The notes below the pieces were generated by a model. It had not been told where the DNA came from and ran no database searches. It saw only the letters and a program-made list of their open reading frames with translations. DNA of 64,000 nt from Chondrosia reniformis. Its lineage: Eukaryota > Porifera > Demospongiae > Chondrillida > Chondrillidae. Shown here one piece after another: positions 10,301 through 22,517 of the stretch. Made by a program: the position numbers and the translations under genes. How positions within the stretch are numbered: the stretch's first letter is position 1; every line of letters begins with the position of its first letter. Where the stretch lies: contig OX359197.1 of the NCBI GenBank assembly GCA_947172415.1, positions 2,418,001 through 2,482,000 of the forward strand, in the 5' to 3' direction.

Positions 10301-12815
10301 TATCAGTATTGCCCGGTCATGCCTCTCTTTGTAGAGAGAAAATCCCTTGGACTCACACATGTTTAGTATGTGTTTGACCGTTTCCATAGCCTTGCCACAT
10401 TCTCTGCACATTAGGAGGCTAGAATTCCTCAGAATCCTGTTTCAGTACCACCTAGTGTGCAGCATATCATCTTGGGCTACGAGAATCAGAGCCTCATGCA
10501 TTTTGAGGTCTGAGTCTCCCCTCAGAAAGCCACACATAAGACTCCCTATTTGTGACTTGTCTGTGGAATGAGCCCTGGTGAGACTTTTCGGCTAGGTTAC
10601 TTTTTAACCTTTCAGTCTGAGCCTCCTGGAGCTCACGTGCCACTCTCCTCCATTCTCCTACACTATTTTGTGAGGGATCTGTCTTTAGCCACACTTCCAG
10701 TTCTAGTTCTACACCGTGGCTTTGCAGTATCAATCTGGCTTCTTTTAAGACAGTCCTCCTCTGCTTTGAGTACTCCAGCCATTTTTGGTGTTTAACCGCA
10801 ACAGCTGTGGGTGGATCATTGGCAGTATGGAGGTATTTTACCAGATTCACAACAGCCCTGTCATGATCCAAAGGAAAACTACCGAGCCCTCTACCACCTT
10901 GAGAGTGAGGCAAGTTCACTCTCTCAATGGTAGAGATATAGTGATGACACTGGTACTTTCTCATGATCTTTCTCACCATTCGGTACAGTTTGGAAGCTCA
11001 TGTTGAGTCCACTTCAAAACTGGGTAGGAGTATCTCAATAGAGAGGCACACAACATGTTTGAGGCTTCCACAGCATTCTTACCATTGAGGTGAGAGCTCC
11101 ACACTTTGTGGAGTCTCCTCCTCAATTCATTGATCAAGCAAGCTTTGACCTTGCTGTCATCTACCTCAAACAGTTGTTCTAGCCCTAGGTACTTATAAGT
11201 AGTACCCTTTTCAAGGCTCCTTTTTGATTCTTTACTGTATTCAGGGTTGTCTGGGTCAGCCAGAACTTTCCCCTTTTGCATGTGACACTTTCTCACCCCA
11301 AACCTCATACCAATGGCATTTGAGGTTTTCTCCACACATTCCATGGCTTCCCTGAGTTTATCAGGTCCTCCAGCATATATCTTAAGGTCATCCATGTACA
11401 ACAAGTGTGACATAGTGTTTCTTTCCCCATCATGCCAGAGGGTATATCCGTTGGTTCTGTTAAGCACTTGGGATATGGGAGCTATGGCCAGACAAAAGAG
11501 GAGTGGCGATAAGGAGTCTCCTCGGAAGAGCCCCTGTTATATTTAACAGGGTGCTCCTAACCACCTTCCCCGCAGTCCTCAACTCAAACACAGTAGCCCA
11601 ATCTTTGAAGAAGAGCTCTATTGATCTCTGGATCCAACCCGGGCAATTGATGGTTTTCAGCACCTTCATCACACACTTGTGAGGGACTCTGTCATATGCC
11701 TTCTCATAATCAATCCATGCCACACTAAGTGGCTTGCCAGTAATTTTGGCATCTAGACCGATTGTTTGATCCAGCAGTAGACAGTCCACACAGCGCCACC
11801 TCTCTTTTCTCATGGCCCTTTGGGCCATAGGTAAAAGATCATTAGTCAAGGTATAAGTGAGTAGTTCTGATGCAATGAATGCTGTGACAGCCTTGTACAT
11901 TGTGTTGAGGCACGCAATAGGTCGGTAGTTGGCCGCACTTTTCGGGTCACCCTTTTTGGGATGAATAGAGTACGACCCCTTGGAAGCCAGTCTGGGACTG
12001 ACAGATCTCCGCTCACCACCCTCCGTAGTACATCTGCCAAGGCAGACTGTGCAGAGGGGAGTGCTTTCCACCAAAAGTGTCTGTTCCTGAGCTCTAATCA
12101 GCACATTCAGGTTTATTGAATGGAACTCCCTCCTAAGCTTTCTTCGGAGTGCTTTCTGGCGTTTGGTCATAGGATTATTATTCTGTTGATGTGCTATTTC
12201 CACATCCAACCAGGCAAGCAGTCTTCTAAACCTAAGACCCTTGGCCTTCCAGTCACTTACGTGACCTTCCTGTCTCTTACTACCCTTCTGATTGTCCGAT
12301 TTCCTTCCCTGGTTGCATGGCTGTGATTCGTTGGTTGTTTTTCCCCTCACAGCCATAGCAACAGAGTAGACCAGGCAGTTCAGGTGCCAGGCCAACCTAG
12401 GGCCTTCCTGCCACTCTTTCTACTCCCAATCATTGGCCTCCTGAAGCAGTGCTGTGTCAACATGGTTGAACCGCACCACCCTACAGGGTTTTCTATCAGA
12501 GAAATCTTCAGGTTTCTTTCGGAGGCAGGATCTTTTGCTTTGCCTAAAAGTTGCATGAAATGATCATTGCCACTTGCCCTGGGACTGGGATGATCATGTG
12601 TGGGAGTTTCAACAGGGCTTTTAGGCAGCTCACCATTTTGTTCAGCCACAGCTTGAACTTGGTGGAGATCCTCCTGTCCCTGGGCTCCCACACCTTCTTC
12701 CAGAGTCCCGGTTAGGGTGATTACACCACAAGAGTCAGATTCCACAAAGCTTAGTCTCGAGAGACCTTGACCTCGTTGGATTCTACCAACCTTGCAGTTA
12801 GCATTACCTTTGTAC

Positions 12816-12990
12816 ACTACGTAGGTCCTCCTATACCAGCTGTCCTCTACGCTACGTAGGTCCTCCTATACCAGCTGTCCTCTACACTATGTAGGTCCTC
12901 CTATACCAGCTGCCCTCTACGCTACGTAGGTCCTCCTATACCAGCTGCCCTCTACACTATGTAGGTCCTCCTATACCAGCTGCCCTCTGC
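12816..12990. repeat. Tandem repeat, about 38 bp unit, about 4.5 copies
   Basis: The unit contains TAGGTCCTCCTATACCAGCT and alternates two small variants (CTACGCTACG and CTACACTATG). It lies within the 5' coding part of the R2/NeSL-type LINE and has expanded there, separating the N-terminal ORF piece from the next one. Confidence 0.85.
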
Positions 12991-13440
12991 AAAGGTTTGA
13001 CCAGTCTGAGGCAAATTTGAGTATTTGCTCAGCCATTCCCGCTCTAAACGCTTCAGATAGCCACCTCTTTGGGGTTCAGATTGCTCATAGCAATCAATTA
13101 GTGCCCTAGCCATTTCCTCAGTCCAGGAGACTGGTTGGCCCGACACGGAGACCGAAGAAGGGCTATTACATTCAGGTACATCTACCTGTGAGGCACCAGT
13201 GGAATCACCTATTCTGGTTGACCCAGGGTTTTTTCACCACTGGTGCACCTAGGCCACAGCCTGTCTTGAATATTACATTCTCATAGTGCAACGCAACCCA
13301 GTGAAACTACCAGATGGGGGGTTAACCCATGCTGGCAGGGAGGCTGATTTAGCCACAGGATGCCACATGAAGGGCTAAGCACCCTGCTCCAACGGGTGTT
13401 GAACTGGCAATACCCATCCTCTTGTCAGCTCAGAACCACA

Positions 13441-13966
13441 GCCTCCAATTTTCCCACGACTTTCACTTTCTTATTCCTTTAATTTATGCATTTTTACTTA
13501 TGTGTTTTTGTCTATCAAGATTAAGAAACATCTCTACTCAACAGAAAAGCTTTCTAGGAATCTCATGATGTCACGATTCTGTATTAATAATTATTACATA
13601 GTGACAATTTGGAGTTACTCTAAAATGGCCACTTTGACGTTAATGCAGGTGTCACAGGAAATCCGACTTCCCCATTTTACGGTATCCCTGTGTAGAATTT
13701 CCCAGGACATTCAGTATCTGGTTACCAAATATCCTCAGGATATGTAGTATCCCTGAAGGTACCCCGTCACAAAATATGGCACCCCCTTTTTCACCACAGA
13801 TCGACGATTCGCTGCTATGCCCTCTTTGACACAATAAACTCGACAACTTTGCCACCTAGCTCTTTGACTATTTTGCAACCTCCACAATATGCACGAAAAC
13901 TTCTACACTTCAACTTCGCACTTCTATACGAACTTCCACACTTCAACTTCGCGCTTCTACATATAA
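13441..13966. other. No gene seen
   Basis: A partial duplication of CTTCTA..ACTTCAACTTCGC occurs at about 13900-13960. No coding exon was recognised. Confidence 0.4.
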
Positions 13967-14322
13967 GTGGATAATCTGAAGCCGTCAACAACCGTCATGG
14001 AGAGAATCGAGGAGCCCAATGCAGCAGAAGCTGATATCATCGAGAAGAGCTACAACAATGTCTACGGGGAGCTACAAGACTACCTAGCAAAAGGACTATA
14101 TCCCGCTGGTAGCATGAAGCAGGATAAATGCATTATGTTGGCCTATTGGATGCCCATGACAGAGATGTCATTGAGACAGCACCTTTGCAGACTGCATTGA
14201 CAAAGAACACATGCAGCCATTTCCAGCTAGAAGGAAGTGCCAAAAGAAGACAAAAAACGCAAGCCATTGACATTCATGATGTTGATTTGAAGTGGCATAG
14301 TGGTCTTTGTAAATTTGTCTAA
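13967..14322 (+). pseudogene. Unidentified coding-like fragment
   Basis: An open frame of 77 codons from 13967 reads acidic and helical (EEPNAAEADIIEKSYNNVYG, then LAKGLYPAG). A second frame from about 14128 could continue it after a shift. I do not recognise the family. The style resembles transposon-linked ORFs elsewhere in the window, but no catalytic motif is visible. It may equally be noise. Confidence 0.25.
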
Positions 14323-15120
14323 TTTTATTTTTTCTTCTATTCTTTCAAGCAGGTTATGACTCTCATTACAACTTGTTATAGTACATTTGTATCAATGCTT
14401 GAAGAAGGAATTCATTTTAAAGTCCTTGAAATTGGTGATTGATTTTATGTGGTTATAAAATAGTGCGATAAAATTAATTTATGTGCCCAGGCATTGCCTT
14501 GCATAATTCTCCATAAATAATACTCATGCATACAATTGTTGCTTTACGGTATCATGCTAGACAAGGTATATAGATCTGCTCCCATCATAGACACTTTGCC
14601 TATTGGGTGAGACAAATCAATAAGTCACCATTTTTCTGTGTAGATTTTGGTGAAATAAATGTATCCACTAACAATGAACAATGTGCACATGGTACAGTTT
14701 TCATTGGTTTTAGGCTTGATCATGTCTATATATAAAGAGAACACATATACAGTTAAGACTTGCCTTTATTATTATTGGTCAAGACAGGTTGACAATCAGA
14801 AGACAGTCATAAAGAAAGTTCTAGACTAACCTATTGCATGTTTTCAACATGGGAGTTAAGGAATGAAGTTATGCCACCTCTCAAACATATTCAGAGATTA
14901 GACATGTATGGAGGCAGACAATCTAAGCTAAGCTAAGCTACATATACATGAATTAAAGATAAAGTATGTGGTGGTTGCTTTTAATTGAAACTGTATAGTG
15001 ATCTCAGCTACTGTAAGATTTTGACTAAGGTATATGTAATATAACTGTGCAGGACTATATATATGCAATGTTTAGCAGTTTAATGATATCTTGATATAAA
15101 TAGTTTAATATTTAGCACTA
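14323..15120. other. No gene seen
   Basis: AT-rich sequence without a recognised exon or repeat end. A small AAGCT repeat occurs near 14925-14940. Confidence 0.45.
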
Positions 15121-15121
15121 T

Positions 15122-15950
15122 ACAGTGGCACCCAAAAGAAACTTTCCACTCAGATAAAATGGCAACATTGCGTAACCTTTCGAAAATAGACCCGGAAATC
15201 GTACAAAATAGAGAATATTATAAATTCATTTGTTAACTAATATTTAGTGTGTGCACATTTTGATTTAATTAGAGTCTATTCTTTTGGGCATTGAATTTAA
15301 CAACTTCACTTCATAGTCTTTCAAAGTGGATGTCCATGCTTCTTGCAGGGAACGGTACAAACTGTCCAAACTTGAACTACAGTTTGTTGAAGCCATCGTC
15401 TTTCATGTGACTCGGTCCAATTCGTCCCATAAATGCTCTATGGGATCGAGATCAGGTGATTGTGTTTTGCAATTGCTTTACTTTCAACTTCGGATCGTAA
15501 CAGCTATGACACTTCTGTTTGCTCTATTCACTAGTTCTACAGAAGCCCTTTCAATGATATCAAAAACGCAATTTCCATTGCATACGCAATAATGCCCCTT
15601 CACATGGATGGTCACATATGTCTTACAGTCATGTATGTATATTGATGTCCAAGTTAAGAATGAAACCATAATTTTCTGCATACAGGAATTGCAACTCTCT
15701 CTATAGGATTTAGGGCTGTAAGAGAATGATTTATGCCAACTGCTATTAAATTGGTAATACGTTGAACCGGTAAAAACGGATGGACCCTCAATCAAAGGAG
15801 GAGAAAATACTTGTTACTCCTAGAGGTTGCATTAAACCACTTAACAACTGAGAATGTGACACCAAAGTGTTCTGGAAGATCTTTACTTATGAAAGTGATG
15901 TACAAACATTTGGGTTTCAACAGGAAATAGAATGTATAAGTCCAAGCTTA
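15122..15950 (-). mobile_element. Tc1-like transposon remnant
   Basis: At 15122 the sequence starts TACAGTGGCACCCAAAAGAA, a Tc1-type terminus at a TA. On the minus strand at about 15380-15460, stop-ridden frames give SPDLDPIEHLWDELDRV, the region holding the last catalytic residue of Tc1 transposases. Near 15840-15900 a piece like LPEHFGVTFSVVKW resembles the N-terminal helix-turn-helix. No matching terminus was found at the other side, so the copy is truncated and dead. Confidence 0.65.
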
Positions 15951-16204
15951 TAGTATCATCTTCATTTGACCAGGCTGCTTGTATATATATGACGACAATT
16001 ACATTTTTTGTAAAATATATAGTTTGAACCATATCTCTGTGATCCTATATAAATATAAGGATATTTCCTACACAAATAAGGAAGTTCATCACAGGAAAAT
16101 GAGTGATTAGGAAACAGGTTACTATATATAGATATTTATACTAGAGTACTACCGTACTCTATGATAGAGAGGTTATATATATATCTATTGTGCTGTATAT
16201 ATGA

Positions 16205-16455
16205 ATCTATATTACACTCAAGTACACTACACAGTAAAAGGTACTGGCAAATATATAAAATATTAAAATTACAATCAAGTACAACACAGTACAAGTTACA
16301 AATTTAAGAGGTCCAATTACAATCAAGTACTACACAGTACAAGTTACAAATTTAAGAGGGCCAAGTGACTATAGTAAATAATATTAAAATTACAATCAAT
16401 TACTAGCTGCACATGCAGTGCAAGTTACAAATTTCAAGAGATCCAAGTGACCCAT
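16205..16455. repeat. Imperfect tandem repeat of about 55 bp
   Basis: Units carry ATTACAATCAAGTAC, ACAGTACAAGTTACAAATTT and AAGAGG.CCAA, three to four times. The GTACAAGTTACAAA part also resembles the end of the nearby 220 bp inverted repeat. Confidence 0.7.
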
Positions 16456-16631
16456 AGGATAATCAGTATTTTCAACAGTACAAGACTTTAGTTACACTGT
16501 TGCAGGCTTTGAAATCCCCAACTACTGCATAGAGAGTAGTAGTTGATACAGATCATCCAAGGTAGAACACATGGCCTACCAATTACCTTTTCACACCTAA
16601 GTATAGACTGAAGATGATACATCTGCATGCC

Positions 16632-16852
16632 ATATATCAACAATGGTTCCAGTCTTAAAGAGGTCGCAGCTAATAACCAGAGCAGATTTGATTTGCCTTG
16701 TAAGGGAGCTAAGAAAACCGACAGTTGGTTGCATGCATTCGCATAATCAACAGGGTTAGAAACCATTTTGTAACTTGTACACAAGGGACATCATATGGTA
16801 TACGTATATAAAGGCCTTAGCCTTTTATGTCCTTGTGTACAAGTTACAAAAT
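16632..16852 (-). repeat. 220 bp inverted repeat, left copy
   Basis: It matches the reverse complement of 21899-22125 over its whole length with scattered differences. Its right part is itself a hairpin: TTTTGTAACTTGTACACAAG and the reverse complement enclose about 45 bp. The pair brackets 5.0 kb, including the RTE-type LINE. Confidence 0.8.
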
Positions 16853-17916
16853 AAATTAATCATACACTAATGTGTTGGGTATATACACCAATTCAAGCTA
16901 AATGAAGTAGGAATGGTGCATGTGCCATTCCTAGAAGTTTATGGTTAAGCTACTTAACTTTCATAATATACAACTTCTTTATGATTATATAGCCATATAA
17001 TTACTATATTCCTGTCTTGTTTCATTACTTTTGCAGATGTACTACGTAAGTGAACACTGCTTATAACATCATTTTTGCAATTGTTTTTATTTACTGTGAA
17101 ACTTGTTCTAATTGGTTTTAAAACAAAAATTTCAGATGAGAAATATACCGAAAACCATGATCGCTTTTCTAAAAATGCATGACGGCCAAAAAGACGACAA
17201 TCTTCGCTTTTCACCGTTAACATGCTTCCGGTAGAGTGCATTCTAACCAAGGGCTGTCTATTCCCTGATTCTTAAACATTTATGAGGATTTAAAACTTGC
17301 ACGTGCCCGTATAAGTTCGCATGTTATAACATTTGACAAAAGGAGATCATAAAAATTAATTTCGGAAAATGGGCCTATTCCTAGGTCAGGTTAATCACTT
17401 TTTGAGTGTCACAACATGTAGAAAAGGGTGCATGAATAGCTGCAAATAACAGAATAGATATAACTTAAGCCATTCCTACTTATACAGAGTACTACCGCAT
17501 ACTCTCTGATATATCTACAACGTTAACAAACAAATTAGTACAAGTGGATGAGATTACTAATTACATGGTATGCGGTAGAAATACATGGTGGAATATTCCT
17601 TTCGGAGACTTACTTTAACATCTTTCCTACCACAAATTAATCTTGTCTGATTACTGGGAGTCAGCAGACATTCGCAACTGGTATTCTCCCATGTAAATTG
17701 TGATAATCATATACATTCAAAATTTGATTGGCTGGTTATAGTAAAATATGGCGCATGGGAGAAAAACGCCTACTATATAGGACACTATAGTAGGTGTATA
17801 TTATACACCACATGGTGGATATATACAATCAAAATTAAATCAGCTAAAGGTGGGTCCAATATGGGTGTTCATAAACCACCTAATAGTGGATTGTACACAC
17901 CTATGTTTTAACAGTT
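16853..17916. other. No clear gene
   Basis: A minus-strand open stretch at 16954-17250 (98 codons) has no recognised motif. Nothing else was assigned. Confidence 0.4.
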
Positions 17917-18259
17917 AAGGCCTCGAAAGAGAGTAAAAGCAACAAAACCGTTATCGATTGTGACAGGAGCCAAAATGAATTATCAACTGAAGACACTCAA
18001 GAGGTTGAAACAAACTGCTTTGCAGAAACTAATCAACTCTTCGTCGAGTCAGATCAGGGCAGCTGCATCAGTGATGCAGACTATGATTACGAATCACCTT
18101 CCGACAGTGATGTTCAGGACGACCTCCGTGATATGACAATGCACAATTGCAAGTTGAAGTGTTAAAAGAACTAATGTACCTTGAAGGAGAGGACTTCTTA
18201 GATCAAGTTGGTAGTATTCAAACGGCAGCCTTAGTAGGTGCTATTGTCAACCTGAGGTG
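17917..18259 (+). pseudogene. Acidic coding fragment, unidentified
   Basis: From about 17920 an open frame without an ATG gives an acidic, serine-rich chain (NELSTEDTQEVET, DADYDYESPSDSDVQDDL). It runs to a TAA at about 18163. From about 18143 the next frame continues sensibly (LQVEVLKELMYLEGEDFLDQ) to a TGA at 18258-18260. A one-base indel near 18140 would join the two. The character resembles the acidic leader of some transposase genes. The segment ends about 30 bp before an RTE insertion. Function is unknown. Confidence 0.35.
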
Positions 18260-18290
18260 ATGCCAGAATGATTACAATGAAAGATACTAT

Positions 18291-21200
18291 CATCATCATC
18301 ATCATCAAGCATGTTGTACACGCTATGTAAGTAACCACATCAACTATAGTTAATATAAATAATGTCAGTTCAGAATATCAGTTATTTGTCAATTAGTCAA
18401 TTATCTGTCACGCCATTTCTGAAAGGATTGACATAGGTTTTCCCGGTAGCCTCTGATGATACTTCTCCAATCCTCGCTCTGCACCTCTGTAGCCCAGTCT
18501 TGATATGCTGGCAGACCTGCCCACTTCAACACTGCCTTTAGCGTGTCACTCCATCTGAAGGTGGGTCGACCTCGATTTCGCTTTCCTTCTGCCATCTCTG
18601 AAAACATCAGCAACCTTGGAAGGCGGTCTCCAGGCAGGTTGATCAACCTGGCAGCCCAGGAAAGTGTGCGTTCCGCCAGCTGTACCCGTAGAGGCAGCAT
18701 GCTCAGTTCGCTGTAGGCAGTGGTCATGCGGACACGATCAGTGGGTCTTGACCCCAGCATCAACCTGGCGAGGCGGTATTGTGTTGTCTCTAGTTGATTT
18801 GTGTCCAGCTCTCGTCTGGTCCATGACCCCAAACCATAGAGCAGGGTGGATGACACCAGAGCACTGAACATTCTCATCTTCGTGCACCTCCTGACCCCTC
18901 GCTGATTCCATAACCTCTTCTTCAATCTGAAGAAAGAGCTCCTTGCCAAACCCACCCTTCTCCTCAATTCTACACTCATGTCATTCTTGGGACAGATGGT
19001 GCTTCCCAGGTAGTTGAAAGCCTCTACATCTTGAAGCTCAGTGTCTCCAATGGAGACTGGGATGAGGTTTGTGTTGGCCGGATCATACCGCATCGCCACT
19101 GTCTTCTTCTCATTTATTACCATACCAAACTTCCGAGACACTTGAGCAAATCTCTGGATGGTCCTGTTCATGGCACTATGGGAGTTTGCAAAGAGGGCTG
19201 TGTCATCTGCATAGGTACTGTCCAGCACCTTATGCAGCCGGGGATTTTCAAATCTCTTGGTATTCATGATGTCTCCATCCTCTACCAACATCTCAACACC
19301 CAACTCTCCCTGGTAAACTGAGTCATGGGGGAAGGCTAGCTCTGTCAAAGCAGCCAAGTACAATATGAACAGTACAGGACCCTCCACAGACCCCTGCCGA
19401 ACTCCAGTGCGGATTTGGAACGTCTCAGACAACTCATTTCTGTATTTGCACACGACCTTCCATGTCTTTATGGAGGTTTTGTAGGGCTGACAGCAGCTTT
19501 GGTGGGACTCCCTGTCTTGTAAGAACAAGCCAGAGAAGATCTCGATCCACTGAGTCAAACGCCTTGCTAAAGTCCACAAAGACGGCATAGAGGGTGGTAT
19601 TCTTCTCCTTTGCCTTCTCAAAGAGCTGGTGAGCGACGAAGATCAAGTCCTCTGTGGAACGTCCTGGTCGGTAACCACATTGACTCTCTGGCACCACATG
19701 TGGAACAATGTGTCTAAGCAGTCGCTTTGCCAGAATCCTCCCAAACACCTTCCCACCGGTGGAGAGCAGTGCAATGCCACGATAGTTGTCTGGATCATTT
19801 TGGGTTCCCTTCTTGTGAATGGGGATGATCTTACAATCCACCCATTCCTTTGGCACATCTCCATTGAATCCTTTCTTACATGCTTCCACCAAGTAGTCAG
19901 TGATCTTCCCCCCAACCTTCCATATCTCAGGGGAAAGGCCGTCCATTCCAGGTGCCTTTGCATTCTGCAAGGACTTCACTGCTTCTTCCACTTCCTTTTG
20001 GGTGGGCTGATCTAGTACCTCAGCTACAGGCCTCTGCTCCAACTTCTCACTGACAAATGTGTGGTCCACACTTCGGTCTTGATTTGAAGACACGTTCAAA
20101 ATGCTGACGAAATGCATCCACAGTCTCCTTGGCATTCTTGGTTGCCCTGTCAGTCCCGGGAAAGGGGAGACTGATTGGTCTCCTTGCTGTCGGACCACAT
20201 ACTTCCTTTGACAGTTGATACTGTAGCTTTAGGTCTCCCGTCTCTGCTGCCCTTTCCAATCTATCTGCCCGTTTGTTCCACCATTTATCCTTCAGAAGTG
20301 CAAACTTTCGTTTGGCAACTCGGCAGGCATCTCTGGAGTTCCCAGCTGCCTTCCTTTCTGCTACAATTACTTCCACCTCCGCCTTGTGGTCATACACCCA
20401 GTATGCTGCTTTGTGCTTTTGCAGTCCCACTGTCTTCTTTGCCTGACAGTACAGCCGCCGTGAGGCATCCGACCAGTTCAGTCCCGACAAGTCCAGAGCA
20501 GCCAGTGTGCTTGCTAGCTGGGGCTGTTTGAGTTTGGACACGTCCAACCATGAGCGACAGGTGCCATTTGAGGCCTTCTGCTTACGTTGATGATGTGTCT
20601 CCAGATGTTGGGGCTCCCACAGGTTGATGGTGCTCCGTACTAGATGATGGTCCGCCTGTGGATATAACTGTCTAGCCCCCCGGAGTGCTCTGGTCTTGTA
20701 GAACCTGGACAGATGTCTTCGTCTGACTGCCACATAGTCCACCAACCTCCATTCGCCACTGCTACATTTGTCCTTGTAAGTCATGATGTCTCTCGTCTTA
20801 ACCTTGTGAAGGGTGTTAGTAAGGACTAGGCTGAAGCAGCTACACAGCTCAAGCAGGCGCAGACCATTGTCACTGGTAGGTCGCCGTGAGCAGCCGTAAG
20901 GACCAACCACCTGACTGCTGGAGCATTCCTCATGTGGATTGATGTTAGCATTAAAATCCCCCAACAGCACCAGCATGGCAGTGTCTGGCACTTTTCTTAG
21001 GGTGTTGTGTAGTTGGTCATAGAACTCGCCTTTAACTGCCTCATCACTGACATTTGTTGGAGCATACGCTCCAACTATCCAAGCTTCTTCATTACCCTTT
21101 GCAAATCTGGCAGAGACGAGTCTGTTACTGATGGACTCCCACTCACCGCTGAGAGAGCGCCACAAATCTTTCCTGACTACGAGCGCCACGCCATGATGAT

Positions 21201-21646
21201 TGCGATGTTCCTCTCTTGCACCGGAGTAATAGATGTTGAATTTTATCCCATCGATGTCGTATTCCTCCTCGAAAGAGTCTCCGCCCATCTTAGTCTCCGT
21301 TAATATCGCAATATCGATCCCATACCGTTTCAGAATCTTGAGAACATTATAAGTCTTCGGCTCGGGGTTTCTCTTTGACTCAGTCAGTCCCCTGACATTC
21401 CAAGTGGCTATCTTCAGATTCTCCTGTTCTTGGCGAGCTATCATCATCAGAAAGTAGCTAATACTGAGATTCTGAGAGAAGACTACTGGATCAATAGGTC
21501 TAAACAACTGCTCAAAAGTAGAAAAATCGCTATAAAAGCTGAAGTATCTACAAAGATGTGGTACTTTCTCAAAGAGAATCAAATAGACCAGGGGCTTCTC
21601 TAGTGCCTTAACCTGGCCGCCATTTTAAAATTCTTATTCCTATAGT
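18291..21646 (-). mobile_element. RTE-type LINE, nearly full length, with target duplication
   Basis: The direct repeat AAGATACTAT flanks it at 18281-18290 and 21647-21656. On its coding (minus) strand it begins near a stretch containing AAAATGGCGGCC and ends in a GAT trinucleotide tail (18291-18306), the short tandem tail common in RTE elements. Length is 3356 bp. Confidence 0.88.
18401..21582 (-). pseudogene. RTE-type endonuclease and reverse transcriptase ORF, two frameshifts
   Basis: Three overlapping frames make one protein. 21582-20047 carries the apurinic-type endonuclease: ATWNVRGL, ILTETKMGGD, IVGAYAPTN, LLGDFNANI and DYVAVRRR. 20198-19434 carries the first RT motifs: KAPGMDGL, IPIHKKGT, YRGIALLSTGGK and the catalytic aspartate in FVDFSKAFDSVD. 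19621-18401 carries TGVRQGSVEGPVLF, the YADD box (STYADDTALF), FNYLGSTI and a C-terminal RNRGRPTFRW. The frames must be joined near 20085 and 19443. The endonuclease nicks the target and the RT primes on it. With only two indels this is a young copy. Confidence 0.88.
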
Positions 21647-21898
21647 AAGATACTATACAAATTACAATACACTAAGGTAATCTATATAAATATATAAATA
21701 ATATAATATAAATATTTCATATGACTCCAGGAAAGGACCTAGCAAAAGAATGGGCATAGCATCACAAGGTTTAGGGTATAAAACTCATTTTAAATTAAGG
21801 AAGTTTTTATTTAGGTCTCCGTTTGGTCGAAAAAGGAGGACAAAGTCTGCATATAAAATGCCATAGGACTACCGAAAAGCTATAGAAAAATTTATATT

Positions 21899-22125
21899 GA
21901 ACCATTTTGTAACTTGTACACAAGGACATAAAAAGCCAAAGCCTTTATATATGTATGTCATATGATGTCCCTTGTGTGCAAGTTATAAAATGGTCTCTAA
22001 CCTTGTTAATTATGCGAATGCAGGCAACCAACCGTTGCTTTTCTTAGCTCCCTCATAAGGCAAATCAAATCTGCTCTGGTTATTAGCTGAGAACCTTTTA
22101 AAACTGGAACCTTTGTTGATATATG
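21899..22125 (+). repeat. 220 bp inverted repeat, right copy
   Basis: This is the reverse complement of 16632-16852, including the hairpin with ACTTGTACACAAGG. It starts 245 bp after the RTE element. Confidence 0.8.
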
Positions 22126-22517
22126 TTTTCATAAAGTGATTAAGTAAATGACTATTTTGAGTTACAATGTTTATCAGAGTGCTTTTTGGGGCACCAGAGG
22201 CGCCCCTATATTGATTTCAGAAATTATGTTAACGTATGGCTCCCTGTTCGTAACCTTGTATATATATATACATATACATTGTAACTTGTACTGTATATAT
22301 ATATCAGTCACCGAAATGGTGGACGCTCGGCTGGCTTTTGTTTTCTAGCTTAAAATTAGCTTTCCCTTCCTTTTAGAAACCACCTATACTAATACTACGT
22401 AAAGCTTGTGGAAAAACGTTTTCTTCGAGGTATGACCTTGAAAAATTGACGGCCAATAAGAGTCAACCGGAAATCGGTTAACCGGATATCTATGAGAACC
22501 AGCCAAATAGTTTGAGT

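Larger units (their letters stand above)
7738..13146 (-). pseudogene. LINE polyprotein: reverse transcriptase and restriction-like endonuclease (broken)
   Basis: Pieces in N-to-C order are 13146-12952 (start MSGQPVSWTEEM), 12817-12380, 12395-11460, 11467-10973, 10979-10494, 10493-10303 and 8235-7738. RT motifs seen are NYRPIACLNT, the catalytic aspartate in WIDYEKAYDRVP, and the YMDD box (LLYMDDLKIYA). Downstream come CRECGK...H...C, a zinc knuckle, then RPDLVVED....IFIIEMSAPTDSN, the PD-(D/E)XK-like nuclease seen in R2-group LINEs. The RT copies element RNA into DNA at a nick made by the nuclease. Several frameshifts, for example near 11530, stop codons near 10440 and 7955, and the pogo insertion show it is dead. 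Confidence 0.8.
7560..13440 (-). mobile_element. R2/NeSL-type non-LTR retrotransposon, decayed
   Basis: The element lies on the minus strand and is interrupted at 8238-10300 by a pogo element. Its 5' leader appears to begin near 13440 and its 3' UTR ends near 7560. It has a single ORF with a central reverse transcriptase and a C-terminal CCHC plus PD-D nuclease, the layout of R2/R4/NeSL (restriction-like endonuclease) LINEs. No poly(A) or target duplication was identified, so both limits are approximate. Confidence 0.75.

Noticed and set aside
18664-21303. Plus-strand open frames opposite the RTE-type LINE
   Set aside because: They are antisense shadows of a clear minus-strand RT and endonuclease; no independent motifs.
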